This document shows, piece after piece, positions 18,532 to 26,424 of a stretch of 64,000 nt of DNA. The stretch covers positions 1,465,524 to 1,529,523 of the forward strand of contig NZ_AP027042.1 of NCBI RefSeq assembly GCF_027924605.1, written 5' to 3'. The position numbers and the translations under genes were made by a program. Below the pieces are notes generated by a model. It had not been told where the DNA came from, searched no databases, and saw only the letters and a list, made by a program, of their open reading frames with translations. Numbering within the stretch: the first letter of the stretch is position 1; every line of letters starts with the position of its first letter. Origin of the DNA: Dyella sp. GSA-30. GTDB taxonomy: Bacteria > Pseudomonadota > Gammaproteobacteria > Xanthomonadales > Rhodanobacteraceae.

Positions 18532-19100
18532 TATTCGCCCGATCCGCCGCGCGCGCCGCCGCGCGAACCGAAACCGCCGCGGCTGCTGGTGACTGCGGTG
18601 TCCGGTGCGCTGGTAATGGTCGTCATGCTGCGGCTGCCGCCTGCATAGACACCGCCGCCACTGCCACCGCCAGCGCTGCGATAGACCGAATTATTGCGAT
18701 CGTCCGGTCGTTGCCATTGACCGCCGGATGTGCGGAACGCCGGCGCGCTGCTGAAGCCGGCCATCGGCGAGCCGCCGCGCAACATCTGCGAGATGAAAAA
18801 TCCGGTCATCAACGGGCCGAAGAACGAGTGACCGCTGCTGTCGGTGCGTTGCTCGCACTTGCCGGTGCCGTAATCGACCTCGCAGGTCTCGCGGGAGGCG
18901 AATTGCGGGCTGTTTTCTGCGGCGTCCTTCTTGGCCTTGTCGAAGGCCTGCTGGCAGGTGGCGGCATCGTGCGTCTGCGCGGTGCAGCTTTCCACTGAGG
19001 TGTAGACGCCTTCGCGCGTGCTTTCGTCGTCGCCACAGGCGGTGAGCAGCAAGGGCGTTGCGCTCATCAGCAGCAGGGCAGCAGTCCGTGATCGCTTCAT
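18531..19100 (-). CDS. DUF1190 (YgiB-like) lipoprotein
   Basis: This 189-residue protein has a lipoprotein signal peptide (MKRSRTAALLLMSATPLLLTAC, lipobox LTAC). It matches the YgiB/DUF1190 type, with the Cys-rich segment SVESCTAQTHDAATCQQAFDKAKKDAAENSPQF and further cysteines. The C-terminal third is rich in Gly, Ser and Arg and likely disordered. An AAGGAA ribosome site precedes the ATG; the frame is open upstream but has no good start. It is coupled to the ygiC-like gene. The function of the family is unknown, although ygiB has been linked to biofilm and envelope phenotypes in E. coli. Confidence 0.87.
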   Translation of the reverse strand: MKRSRTAALLLMSATPLLLTACGDDESTREGVYTSVESCTAQTHDAATCQQAFDKAKKDAAENSPQFASRETCEVDYGTGKCEQRTDSSGHSFFGPLMTGFFISQMLRGGSPMAGFSSAPAFRTSGGQWQRPDDRNNSVYRSAGGGSGGGVYAGGSRSMTTITSAPDTAVTSSRGGFGSRGGARGGSGE

Positions 19101-19164
19101 CGTGCAGGTTCCTTTTCGCGAGACGACCAAGCATGCCTGTTCGCGCTTTCTTGCGAAAGTGCGG

Positions 19165-20160
19165 CTAAAGATCCTCGGCCAGCTCGTGCAGGTCGGCGAT
19201 GTGCTGCTCCCACCAGCGTGGCTCGGCGGCAAAAGGGAAGGCCGTGGGGAAAGCGGGATCGTGCCAGCGCGCGGCTATCCAGCCCGCGTGATGCAGCTGG
19301 CGCATGGCGCGCAGCGCGGGAATCAGCGCGAGTTCGGCATAGTCGAACTCGCGCATCTGCTGATAACCCTCCAGCAGGACGTCCATGGCGCGCTGATCGT
19401 TGGCGAGCATCCACAGGTCCTGTACCGCAGGTCCGGTGCGCGCATCGTCCAGGTCGACGAAATGCGGGCCGGCATCGGTCCACAGCACGTTGCCGGGATG
19501 GCAGTCGCCGTGCAAGCGGATGCGGCGTACCGGGCCGACGGCTTCGAAGCGTGCGGCCACGGCCTGGTCGACCCGCTCGGCGGCGGTGCGATAGGCGGCC
19601 ATCAGGTTCGATGGCAATAACGTGGATGCCAGCACCGCGCGCATCGGGGTGTCGATCAGATTGGCGCGATCGAGCTGGCCGCGCTGCGCAAACGGCTGGC
19701 GCGCGCCGACGGTATGGATGCGTGCGATCAGACGACCCAGCCATTCGAGCTGTTCTTCCGACTCCAGCGAGGGTGCGCGACCACCGTGGCGTGGGGTCAG
19801 GGCGTAGCGATACCCCTCGCGATCCAGCAGGGTCTGGCCATCAAAGGCCAATGGCGCGACCACCGGAATTTCCGCATCGGCCAGTTCGCGCGCGAAGGCA
19901 TGTTCCTCGAGAATGGCCGCGTCGCTCCAGCGGCCGGGCCGGTAGAACTTGGCGATCACCGGAGCGGCATCTTCGATACCCACCTGCCATACGCGGTTCT
20001 CGTAACTGTTGAGCGCGAGCAGTCGCCCGTCGGTCCACAGATCGCACGCCTCGACGGCACGCAGCACGCGTTCGGGATCGAGGTCGGTATACGGTGCGTC
20101 CAGGCTCAACTGGCGGCCTTCGCTGCCGGGATCACCGCCATGGTGATGCGCGACATGCAC
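19165..20160 (-). CDS. srkA: Stress response kinase A (SrkA/YihE-like)
   Basis: This 331-residue protein has the aminoglycoside-phosphotransferase/choline-kinase fold of SrkA (formerly YihE/RdoA). SrkA is a cytoplasmic Ser/Thr kinase that lowers stress-induced death in E. coli. The nucleotide-binding N-lobe has ALNSYENRVWQVG and APVIAKFYRP. The catalytic loop is RIRLHGDCHPGNVLW and the metal site is HFVDLDDARTGPAVQDLWML. The assigned start overlaps the 3' end of the thioesterase gene by 55 nt. A shorter start near the conserved APYTDLDPERVL is possible. Confidence 0.92.
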   Translation of the reverse strand: MHVAHHHGGDPGSEGRQLSLDAPYTDLDPERVLRAVEACDLWTDGRLLALNSYENRVWQVGIEDAAPVIAKFYRPGRWSDAAILEEHAFARELADAEIPVVAPLAFDGQTLLDREGYRYALTPRHGGRAPSLESEEQLEWLGRLIARIHTVGARQPFAQRGQLDRANLIDTPMRAVLASTLLPSNLMAAYRTAAERVDQAVAARFEAVGPVRRIRLHGDCHPGNVLWTDAGPHFVDLDDARTGPAVQDLWMLANDQRAMDVLLEGYQQMREFDYAELALIPALRAMRQLHHAGWIAARWHDPAFPTAFPFAAEPRWWEQHIADLHELAEDL

Positions 20161-20543
20161 ACCAGCTGTCCCGTTTCGTTTTCGATGCGAATCTCCCAGA
20201 CCTGCGTGCTGCGGCCCAGATGCAGTGCCTTGGCCGTGCCGGTGACGGTGCCGCTGCGCACGCCGCGGATGTGATTGGCATTGATGTCCAGCCCGACCGT
20301 GAGCTCCTTGCTCGGGTCGAGCGTGAGCATGGCGGCGGTGCTGCCCAGCGTTTCGGCCAGCGCCACCGAGGCGCCGCCGTGCAGCAGGCCATAGGGTTGA
20401 TGCGTGCGGTGGTCGACCGGCATGGTGCCGCGCAGCCAGTCCTCGCCGATCTCGGTGACCTGGATGCCCAGGGTTTCGAGCATGGTGTTGGCCGCCCAGC
20501 CGTTGATACGCGCCAGGTCCGTGTCCTGCTTCCAGATCGCCAT
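20106..20543 (-). CDS. Hotdog-fold thioesterase (PaaI/MenI-like)
   Basis: This 145-residue protein has the hotdog thioesterase fold of the PaaI/YdiI type, which hydrolyses acyl-CoA thioesters such as aromatic or isoprenoid-precursor CoAs. Diagnostic motifs are the HGGASVALAETLGSTAA helix, with HGG and the catalytic acid, and the strand VGLDINANHIRGVRSGTV. The start MAIWKQDTDL is the best ATG. The gene is divergent from the flavoreductase gene, with a gap of about 65 nt, and runs into srkA. The substrate is unknown. Confidence 0.9.
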   Translation of the reverse strand: MAIWKQDTDLARINGWAANTMLETLGIQVTEIGEDWLRGTMPVDHRTHQPYGLLHGGASVALAETLGSTAAMLTLDPSKELTVGLDINANHIRGVRSGTVTGTAKALHLGRSTQVWEIRIENETGQLVCMSRITMAVIPAAKAAS

Positions 20544-20607
20544 GAGTTGAATCCCGGTCAATAAGACCGCATTGTCGACCGACTGCCGTCGCCGCGACAA
20601 TGCGCCT

Positions 20608-21660
20608 GTGTTTACCGTTACCTTGAAAAATTCAGGCCGCCAGTTTCCGGTCGCCCCTGGCGAAACCGTGCTGGAGGCCGCGCAGCGCGCCGGTATTGCC
20701 TTGCCGTACTCCTGTCGTGCCGGTGTGTGCGGCAGCTGCCGGGCCGTCCTGGTGTCAGGTCAGGTCGATTATCCGCGCAACCCGCCACAGGCCTTGAGCG
20801 GTGAAAACCGGGCGAATCAGGCGATTCTGCTCTGCCAGGCCGCCCCCTTGAGCGACTTGTCGATCGAGGCACGTGAGGTCACCTCGGTGAAGGACGTCGC
20901 CAAGCGCCAGCTCGACGTCGTCGTGACCGAAAAACGCCAGCTTGCCTCCGACGTGGTGGGGCTGCACCTGCAGCCGGCGCCCGGCGAGACGGCACTCAAT
21001 TGGTTGCCGGGGCAATATCTGGACATCGTGTTGCCCGATGGCAAGCATCGCCCGTTTTCGATTGCCGGCAATCCGCGCGCGGATGGCACGATCGAACTGC
21101 ACGTGCGTCATGTGGCGGGCGGCGGCTTTACCTCATGGGTGGCCGACGGCCTGAAAGTCGGCGATGTGTTGCGCATCGAGGGGCCGCTGGGCACTTTTGT
21201 GCCGCGCGAGGACTCGGAGCGGCCAATCATCTTCATGGCGGGCGGTACCGGTTTTGCGCCGGTAAAAGCCGTGGTCGAGCATTTTATCGAGCTGGGCAGC
21301 CGCCGCTCGATCGACGTGTACTGGGGTGCGCGTAGCGCCGCGGATCTCTATCAGTGCGAACTGGCCAAAAGCTGGGAGGCGCAGGCAGCAGACCTGCGCT
21401 TCCACGCGGTGGTCTCCGATCCGGAACGCGCACACGGTTTGCGCGAGGGGCTGGTCCACGAAGCGGTGCTGGAAGATCACCCTGACCTTGCCGGCTTCGA
21501 CGTCTATATGGGCGGCCCGCCGGCGATGATCGATGCCGGACGCAAACTGTTCGCCGATGCCGGATTACCGGCATCGCGCCTTTATTTCGATTCGTTCGAA
21601 TACGCCCCCGACATACTGGCGCAGATTCTGGGCGGTCGCGCCGGCATAGCCGACGACTGA
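20608..21660 (+). CDS. CDP-6-deoxy-delta-3,4-glucoseen reductase-like flavoprotein (2Fe-2S ferredoxin + FNR)
   Basis: This protein of about 350 residues has an N-terminal plant-type 2Fe-2S ferredoxin domain (cysteines in PYSCRAGVCGSCRAVL and LLCQ) followed by an FNR-like module. The FAD motif is RPFSIAGNP and the NAD(P)H motif is IFMAGGTGFAPVKAVVE. It belongs to the AscD/phenol-hydroxylase-reductase group, which passes electrons from NAD(P)H to a partner oxygenase or dehydratase. No ATG is available. The frame opens with TTG at 20572, and I prefer GTG at 20608 because the family starts right at the first beta-strand (VFTVTLKNSGRQF). No partner enzyme is adjacent, so it may be a general flavin reductase. 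Confidence 0.85.
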   Translation: MFTVTLKNSGRQFPVAPGETVLEAAQRAGIALPYSCRAGVCGSCRAVLVSGQVDYPRNPPQALSGENRANQAILLCQAAPLSDLSIEAREVTSVKDVAKRQLDVVVTEKRQLASDVVGLHLQPAPGETALNWLPGQYLDIVLPDGKHRPFSIAGNPRADGTIELHVRHVAGGGFTSWVADGLKVGDVLRIEGPLGTFVPREDSERPIIFMAGGTGFAPVKAVVEHFIELGSRRSIDVYWGARSAADLYQCELAKSWEAQAADLRFHAVVSDPERAHGLREGLVHEAVLEDHPDLAGFDVYMGGPPAMIDAGRKLFADAGLPASRLYFDSFEYAPDILAQILGGRAGIADD

Positions 21661-21668
21661 GGCGCTGT

Positions 21669-22115
21669 TTACTTCTTGCCCTTGGCGACCGGCAACTGGG
21701 CCTGCTGCCATGCGGCTACGCCGCCACCGAGCACCGAGACCTTGGTAAAGCCGGCCTTGACCAGCCGCTGTGCCGCCTTGAGCGCCGCGCCGCGGCCGTC
21801 CTTGTCCATCACCACGACCGGCAGTTCCTTGGCGTTGGCCAGGTCCTTGCTCTCGGGGTCGAACTGGCTCATCGCCACGTGCTTGGCGCCGGGGACATGG
21901 GCTTTCTCGAAATCCGCATAGGCGGACAGGTCGATCATCAACGGGCTTTCGCGGTTGATCAGCAGGGTGAGACCGGCTGGCGACAGCTCTTTGTACTTGC
22001 GGAACAGGCTGGCGATTTCCATCACGATCAGCGCGATCAGCACCACCACGAATCCCGCCACCAGGGCGATATGGTTGTGGATGAATTCGGGCAGTTTTTG
22101 AAGAATGTCGCTCAT
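21669..22115 (-). CDS. Membrane-anchored rhodanese-like protein lacking the active-site Cys
   Basis: This 148-residue protein has an N-terminal membrane anchor (HIALVAGFVVVLIALIVMEIASLF) and one rhodanese-like domain (SPAGLTLLINRESPLMIDL to the C-terminus), as in YibN of E. coli. In catalytic rhodaneses the loop begins with cysteine. Here the equivalent is Asp104 (VVMDKDGRGAAL), so sulfur transfer is unlikely and the domain may serve for binding. The fold-defining HVPGAKHVAM and VSVLGGGVAAWQQAQLPV are present. The gene is alone and convergent with the flavoreductase gene. Confidence 0.85.
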   Translation of the reverse strand: MSDILQKLPEFIHNHIALVAGFVVVLIALIVMEIASLFRKYKELSPAGLTLLINRESPLMIDLSAYADFEKAHVPGAKHVAMSQFDPESKDLANAKELPVVVMDKDGRGAALKAAQRLVKAGFTKVSVLGGGVAAWQQAQLPVAKGKK

Positions 22116-22203
22116 CGATCTCAGGTTTCCGCGTGCGCGCCACGAGGCTGCGCTGGAGTGGGCAAAACGTCGATTATACCGCCCCGGGAGGTCAGCCGGG
22201 CAT

Positions 22204-22617
22204 TCAGTCCTTCGGGGACAGGTCCGGCAGCCCGCTGGTCAGCCACCAATGGCCCTTGCCGTCGTAATGCCAGGTCTGGCGGTCGATCACCGTGCGCTCG
22301 GCCTGGCTGTGTATGTTGATCAGGTTGATCGTTACCACCTGGCGCACTTCGTTTTCGCCCGCCGGGGTGGCACCCGCGCCTTCGTCGTAATCGGTCACCC
22401 GGTACTGGTCGAAGCGGGAGATCTCGATGGGCGTCAGCGGATGCGCTTCGAGCACTTTCGGGTCGATGAACTTCGATGCGTCGGCGAAACCGTCCCAGCG
22501 CACCGCGTGCTGATAGGCGTTGAGCGTCGTGGTCAGCACATCCGAGCGCTTGTCGGTAGCGCAGCCCGTGAGCATCAGTGCACAGAGCGGGACGAGAACG
22601 GTCAGGACACGGCGCAT
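22204..22617 (-). CDS. Small hypothetical lipoprotein
   Basis: This 137-residue protein has a lipoprotein signal peptide (MRRVLTVLVPLCALMLTGC, lipobox LTGC), so it is probably an outer-membrane lipoprotein. The mature domain has a cystatin/NTF2-like alternation, including DVLTTTLNAYQHAVRWDGFADASKFIDP and VVTINLINIHSQAERTVIDRQTWHYDGKGHWWL. The ending with Trp residues and a double-strand pattern is common in small periplasmic binding or assembly domains. I do not recognise a named family. The start is the ATG directly before the basic n-region. Confidence 0.75.
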   Translation of the reverse strand: MRRVLTVLVPLCALMLTGCATDKRSDVLTTTLNAYQHAVRWDGFADASKFIDPKVLEAHPLTPIEISRFDQYRVTDYDEGAGATPAGENEVRQVVTINLINIHSQAERTVIDRQTWHYDGKGHWWLTSGLPDLSPKD

Positions 22618-22679
22618 ACGGCATTCCCCAGGCTGCATGAAGGCAAGGCCACCATTCTGCCATCAACCGCCGGCCGGCT

Positions 22680-23147
22680 TCAGCGACGTTTGGCCACAAA
22701 ACGCCCGGTCATCGCGGCGGCGGGGCGACCGGCCTCGCCCGGGACCTCGGCGACGATCTCGATGCGCGCGCGGCCGCGCGCCTGCAGAGTGCCGAAGAAG
22801 GTCTCCCAGTCAGATTCGGAGGCCAGCCACGCCTCGCTGCGGAAATCCGACCACACCGGCGACAGATAGCGCACAGTGGATTCGGCGACGAATACGTCGC
22901 AATCCAGTCCACGGCGGCGTAGCGCCAGCTCCACCAGGCTCCAGCCGGCGAGCGTCATCGCGCTGGCCAGACTGCCGCCGAACGCGCAGCCCTTGTCGTT
23001 GATATTGGGTTTGAGCGGAGCGTCGATCGCGATGCGGTCACCATCGTAGGAACCCAGGCGCAGGTCCATGACGTCGGCCTGCGGAATATGACTTCGGGTG
23101 AAGTCGATCAGGTCCTGGGCCATCGGAATCAGTTCGGTGGTGCTCAT
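22680..23147 (-). CDS. YiiD C-terminal-like hotdog thioesterase
   Basis: This 155-residue protein has the thioesterase domain found at the C-terminus of YiiD (hotdog fold). Supporting segments are NINDKGCAFGGSLASAMTLAGWSLVELAL, the usual hotdog helix region, and VFVAESTVRYLSPVWSDF. Proteins of this family are putative acyl-CoA thioesterases; the substrate is unknown. It is transcribed away from hemD, with about 63 nt between the two starts. Confidence 0.85.
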   Translation of the reverse strand: MSTTELIPMAQDLIDFTRSHIPQADVMDLRLGSYDGDRIAIDAPLKPNINDKGCAFGGSLASAMTLAGWSLVELALRRRGLDCDVFVAESTVRYLSPVWSDFRSEAWLASESDWETFFGTLQARGRARIEIVAEVPGEAGRPAAAMTGRFVAKRR

Positions 23148-23210
23148 CGGGCGACATCGTTTTAAACGGGAGGGAGTCGCCTAGTGTATAGGTCGCTACA
23201 CTGCGAACCC

Positions 23211-23993
23211 ATGTCAGCCCATCACACCCGCCCGGTTGCACCGGCCGCAGCCTTGCTTGGCCGTACCGTGGTCATTACGCGTCCCGCCGGTACCGGCTCG
23301 TCGATGGCCCGGCAAGTGCGGGCTCTGGGTGGGCGAGCGCTGCTGCTGCCGGGCCTGTCGCTACGGGGCATGGACGATGCCACGACACGGGCCGCGCTGG
23401 CCGACGCGTTGCGCGATGACGTGCTGGTTTTCAGCAGTCCGGCGGCGGTGCGTTTTGCCGCACGCCTGCAGGTGCTGCGAACCGGTGCCACGGTTCTGGC
23501 GGTGGGTCAGGGCACGGCGCGCGCCCTGCATCGCCAGGGCGTTCGCGTCGTGGCCGCACCATCGAAACGTCAGGACAGCGAGGGGCTGCTCGATCTGCCG
23601 ATCTGGGCCGCGCTGGGTCCATGCCGTATCGCATTGATCGGCGCGCCGGGCGGGCGCGGTGTATTGCGCGACCAGTTGGCGACACGCGGCAGCCTGCGTG
23701 AAGTACAGGTTTATCGCCGTGCGCCGCCGCGCTTGCGTGCCAGCCACTGGGGTGGCCTGCATGCACTGGAGCGCGACGCCTGCGTGCTGTTGTCCAGCGC
23801 CGAGGCCATGGAAAACCTGCGCGAACTCGCGCCAACGGCGGCATGGCAACAGCTCACATCGATCACCGCCGTCGTCAGCAGCGAACGCCTGTCATTGGCA
23901 GCCAGGACTGCAGGCTTCTCTCATATCCATGTCGCGACATCGGCCAACGCGGCCGACATGCTTGCCGCCGCGGCCGATGTGCAGGAAGTGTGA
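23211..23993 (+). CDS. hemD: Uroporphyrinogen-III synthase
   Basis: HemD cyclises hydroxymethylbilane to uroporphyrinogen III with inversion of ring D, a cytoplasmic step in heme and siroheme synthesis. The 260-residue protein has the expected two-domain pattern: LGRTVVITRPAGTGSSMARQVRALGG, LVFSSPAAVRFAARL, VLAVGQGTARAL, then LIGAPGGRGVLRDQLATRG and CVLLSSAEAMENL. The family is weakly conserved, but the neighbouring hemX and hemY confirm it. The ATG giving MSAHHTRPV is preferred over an upstream GTG. hemC is not beside it here. Confidence 0.93.
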   Translation: MSAHHTRPVAPAAALLGRTVVITRPAGTGSSMARQVRALGGRALLLPGLSLRGMDDATTRAALADALRDDVLVFSSPAAVRFAARLQVLRTGATVLAVGQGTARALHRQGVRVVAAPSKRQDSEGLLDLPIWAALGPCRIALIGAPGGRGVLRDQLATRGSLREVQVYRRAPPRLRASHWGGLHALERDACVLLSSAEAMENLRELAPTAAWQQLTSITAVVSSERLSLAARTAGFSHIHVATSANAADMLAAAADVQEV

Positions 23994-24053
23994 ATAGATG
24001 TTCAGGCGTTTTTTGATGGGTGACGCGACGCATGGGCTGCTAGCATGTGTCGC

Positions 24054-25169
24054 ATGAGCCAAGACGACACCGCATCGACCGGCGCCGCCTCCTCGGGTGA
24101 GCGCCCCCAAACACCACTTTCTGCCGGCCGTAAAAAGCCCGGGCCACAGCGTGGCGGCAGCGTGGCTTTTGCCTTGTTGCTTTCCATCGTCGCCGTTGGC
24201 GGCGCCGGCTATATCGGCTGGCGGCAATGGCAACAGGAACGCATGGCCGGGCAAGACAACCAGACATTGGTCAACGTGCAGCAACGCGTCGGCGGCATGC
24301 AGCAGTCGCTCACTGCCCTGGACAGCGACCGCACTGCATTGCGCCAGCGCCTGAGCGACGCCGACCAGGTCAATCGCGGCTTGCGCGAGGAATTGCTCGG
24401 CCAGGCCGAACGCGTACGCAATCTTGAAGACGCGGTCGCGAAGCTGTCGGAAAAGACGCTGTCGGGTCACGACGCGATGCTGCTGGATGAAACCGAGTCG
24501 CTGCTGCGCCTGGGCAAGGAACGCTACGACCTGTTCCATGATGCGCAGGGCGCCGCAACGGCCTACGCCGCGGCCGATCAATCGCTGGCCGCCGTCAACG
24601 ACGGTGCGTTCTCCGGGCTGCGCCAGAGTGTTGCGGCCGAACACGAAGCCCTGGTGAAGAGCCAGCCGGCAAGTCGTACGGCGGCGCTCGATACCTTGAC
24701 GCAATTGCGTGCCGACGTCGCCAATCTGCCTCTGAAGGCGCTCGATGCGCCGACCGATGCCGACACCGGCACCTGGGCGCGGGTGCGCCGTGCGTTGTCG
24801 AGCGTGATCAGCATCCGTCGCGACAACGGTGCGCCGCTAGCAGTCGCCGACGCGCGCTTTGCGCGCGAGTTGGCCTCGCTCGATCTCGCCCAGGCGCAAT
24901 TGTCGTTGATGGCCTACGATCGCGACGCTTATCAGGCGGCGCTGCAACGTGTCACCGCCACGCTGGGTGCGCAGTTCGATACCGGTACGCCGAGCGTGCA
25001 GCAGGCGCAGGCACAACTGGCCGCGCTGTCCTCGCAGATGCCACCGACGTCCACCGTGCAATTAGGCGCCGCCTTGACCGAGCTGCGCAATCTGCGTTCG
25101 GTGCACGCGCTCAAGCCGGCCAATGACAACGCTACGCCGGCGCATGCAGCGAGCGGAGCCAAGCCATGA
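24054..25169 (+). CDS. hemX: HemX-like protein (uroporphyrinogen-III C-methyltransferase family annotation)
   Basis: This HemX protein of about 371 residues is found between hemD and hemY in many proteobacteria. It is often annotated as uroporphyrinogen-III methyltransferase, although it lacks the SUMT fold. It has a short basic and Pro-rich cytoplasmic tail, one membrane segment (GSVAFALLLSIVAVGGAGYIGW) and a long periplasmic coiled-coil and helical region (NVQQRVGGMQQSLTALDSDRTAL onward). Its role in heme synthesis is unclear, perhaps membrane organisation. An ATG three codons upstream (24045) is also possible. The stop overlaps the hemY start (ATGA). Confidence 0.9.
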   Translation: MSQDDTASTGAASSGERPQTPLSAGRKKPGPQRGGSVAFALLLSIVAVGGAGYIGWRQWQQERMAGQDNQTLVNVQQRVGGMQQSLTALDSDRTALRQRLSDADQVNRGLREELLGQAERVRNLEDAVAKLSEKTLSGHDAMLLDETESLLRLGKERYDLFHDAQGAATAYAAADQSLAAVNDGAFSGLRQSVAAEHEALVKSQPASRTAALDTLTQLRADVANLPLKALDAPTDADTGTWARVRRALSSVISIRRDNGAPLAVADARFARELASLDLAQAQLSLMAYDRDAYQAALQRVTATLGAQFDTGTPSVQQAQAQLAALSSQMPPTSTVQLGAALTELRNLRSVHALKPANDNATPAHAASGAKP

Positions 25170-26422
25170 AATTGTGGCGCTGGATACTGCTGCTGGTGAT
25201 TGTTGCCGCGCTGGCGGCATTCGGCTGGCATTGGGTGGCCGAAGATCCCGGCTACGTCCTTATCAAGGTGCGCGGCTACACCGCCGAGCTGACTCTGGTT
25301 GCCGCGGTTGTCGCCGTGGTCGTCATCGCAGCAGTCATTAGTGTGATCTGGCGCCTTGTGCGCTGGCCGTTCGGTGCGATCTCGCGCCGTCATCGTCGCA
25401 CCAGCCGCGAGCGCATGAGCGCCGGTCTGGTTGCCTTGATGGAAGGCCGCAACGGCGATGCCGAACGCGATCTGCAGCGCGCCTCGCGCCTGGACAGCCT
25501 GCGTGGCCCTGCATTGTTGGCATCGGCCGAAGCGGCCTCGCGGCGTGGCGAGCACGCTCGTGCGCTGGAAACACTCGGCGAAGCGGCGCAAAGCGCGCCG
25601 CAGGCGGCGCGCGTCTTGCGCGCACGTTTTCTGCGTCGTGAGGGGCGTTCCGCCGAAGCGCTTGCGTTGCTCGCTCCGGAAGCCGACAGCGGTAGCCTGA
25701 CACCTGGTGGCTGGCGCGAACTGGCGTTGGCTGCGGTTGCGGCGGGTGATATGCGTCGTGCACGGCAGGCATTGGAACCGTTGCAGAAGAGCAGTGCGAT
25801 CGGTCAGCGCGCCTACGCTTCGCTGGAAACACTGGTCCTCACCGGTGCCATCCTTGCCGCGCCCGATGGTGCCGCGCTCAATACCTTGTGGTCGCAATTG
25901 CCCAAGCCGCAACGTCGCATTTCCGCGGTCGTCGATGCTTATGCGCGTCGTGCTGCCAGCTTCGGGATGATGTTGCCCGCAATGGACGAGGTGGAATCCG
26001 CGCTTCGCCGCGAGTGGTCGTCGCCGCTGATTACCACCTACGGCAGCCTCACGGGTGACGATGGCGAGGGGCGCCTTCGTCGCGCCGAAGGCTGGCTCGA
26101 CGCCCATCCCAACGATGCGCAGCTGTTGCTGACCCTGGGTCGCATGTGCGTACGCGTCAAGCTATGGGGCAAGGCTCGTCAGTATCTCGAGCGTGCGCTC
26201 GCGCTCGATCCGAGCAGTGCGATCTGGGAAGCCTTGGGCGATGTCTACGCCGGCGAAGGCGACAACGCGCAAGCACAGCGCTGCTATCGCAATGCGCTGG
26301 CAATGGCGCGTGGTGAAGCGGTACAGCTCGCGCCCAACGAGCAGCGCGGTGGGCGTCTGGATACACGACCCGTGGCGATCGAAGAGCGCACCGAGCATGG
26401 CGTGCCGCGGCTACGCGAGTAG
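25166..26422 (+). CDS. hemY: HemY-like protein with TPR repeats
   Basis: This 418-residue proteobacterial HemY, distinct from protoporphyrinogen oxidase HemY of Gram-positives, has two membrane segments at the N-terminus (ILLLVIVAALAAFGWHWV and LVAAVVAVVVIAAVISVIW). A soluble TPR-rich part follows (GRNGDAERDLQRASRLDSLRGPALLASAEAASRRGEHARALETL; ARQYLERALALDPSSAIWEALGDVYAGEGDNAQAQRCYRNAL). It is believed to help late heme biosynthesis at the membrane. It overlaps hemX by 4 nt and is followed by a convergent gene after 2 nt. Confidence 0.93.
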   Translation: MKLWRWILLLVIVAALAAFGWHWVAEDPGYVLIKVRGYTAELTLVAAVVAVVVIAAVISVIWRLVRWPFGAISRRHRRTSRERMSAGLVALMEGRNGDAERDLQRASRLDSLRGPALLASAEAASRRGEHARALETLGEAAQSAPQAARVLRARFLRREGRSAEALALLAPEADSGSLTPGGWRELALAAVAAGDMRRARQALEPLQKSSAIGQRAYASLETLVLTGAILAAPDGAALNTLWSQLPKPQRRISAVVDAYARRAASFGMMLPAMDEVESALRREWSSPLITTYGSLTGDDGEGRLRRAEGWLDAHPNDAQLLLTLGRMCVRVKLWGKARQYLERALALDPSSAIWEALGDVYAGEGDNAQAQRCYRNALAMARGEAVQLAPNEQRGGRLDTRPVAIEERTEHGVPRLRE

Positions 26423-26424
26423 TT

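Noticed and set aside
20572-20607. N-terminal extension of the flavoreductase from TTG at 20572
   Set aside because: The 12 extra residues are Arg-rich and outside the ferredoxin domain; family members begin at the first beta-strand.
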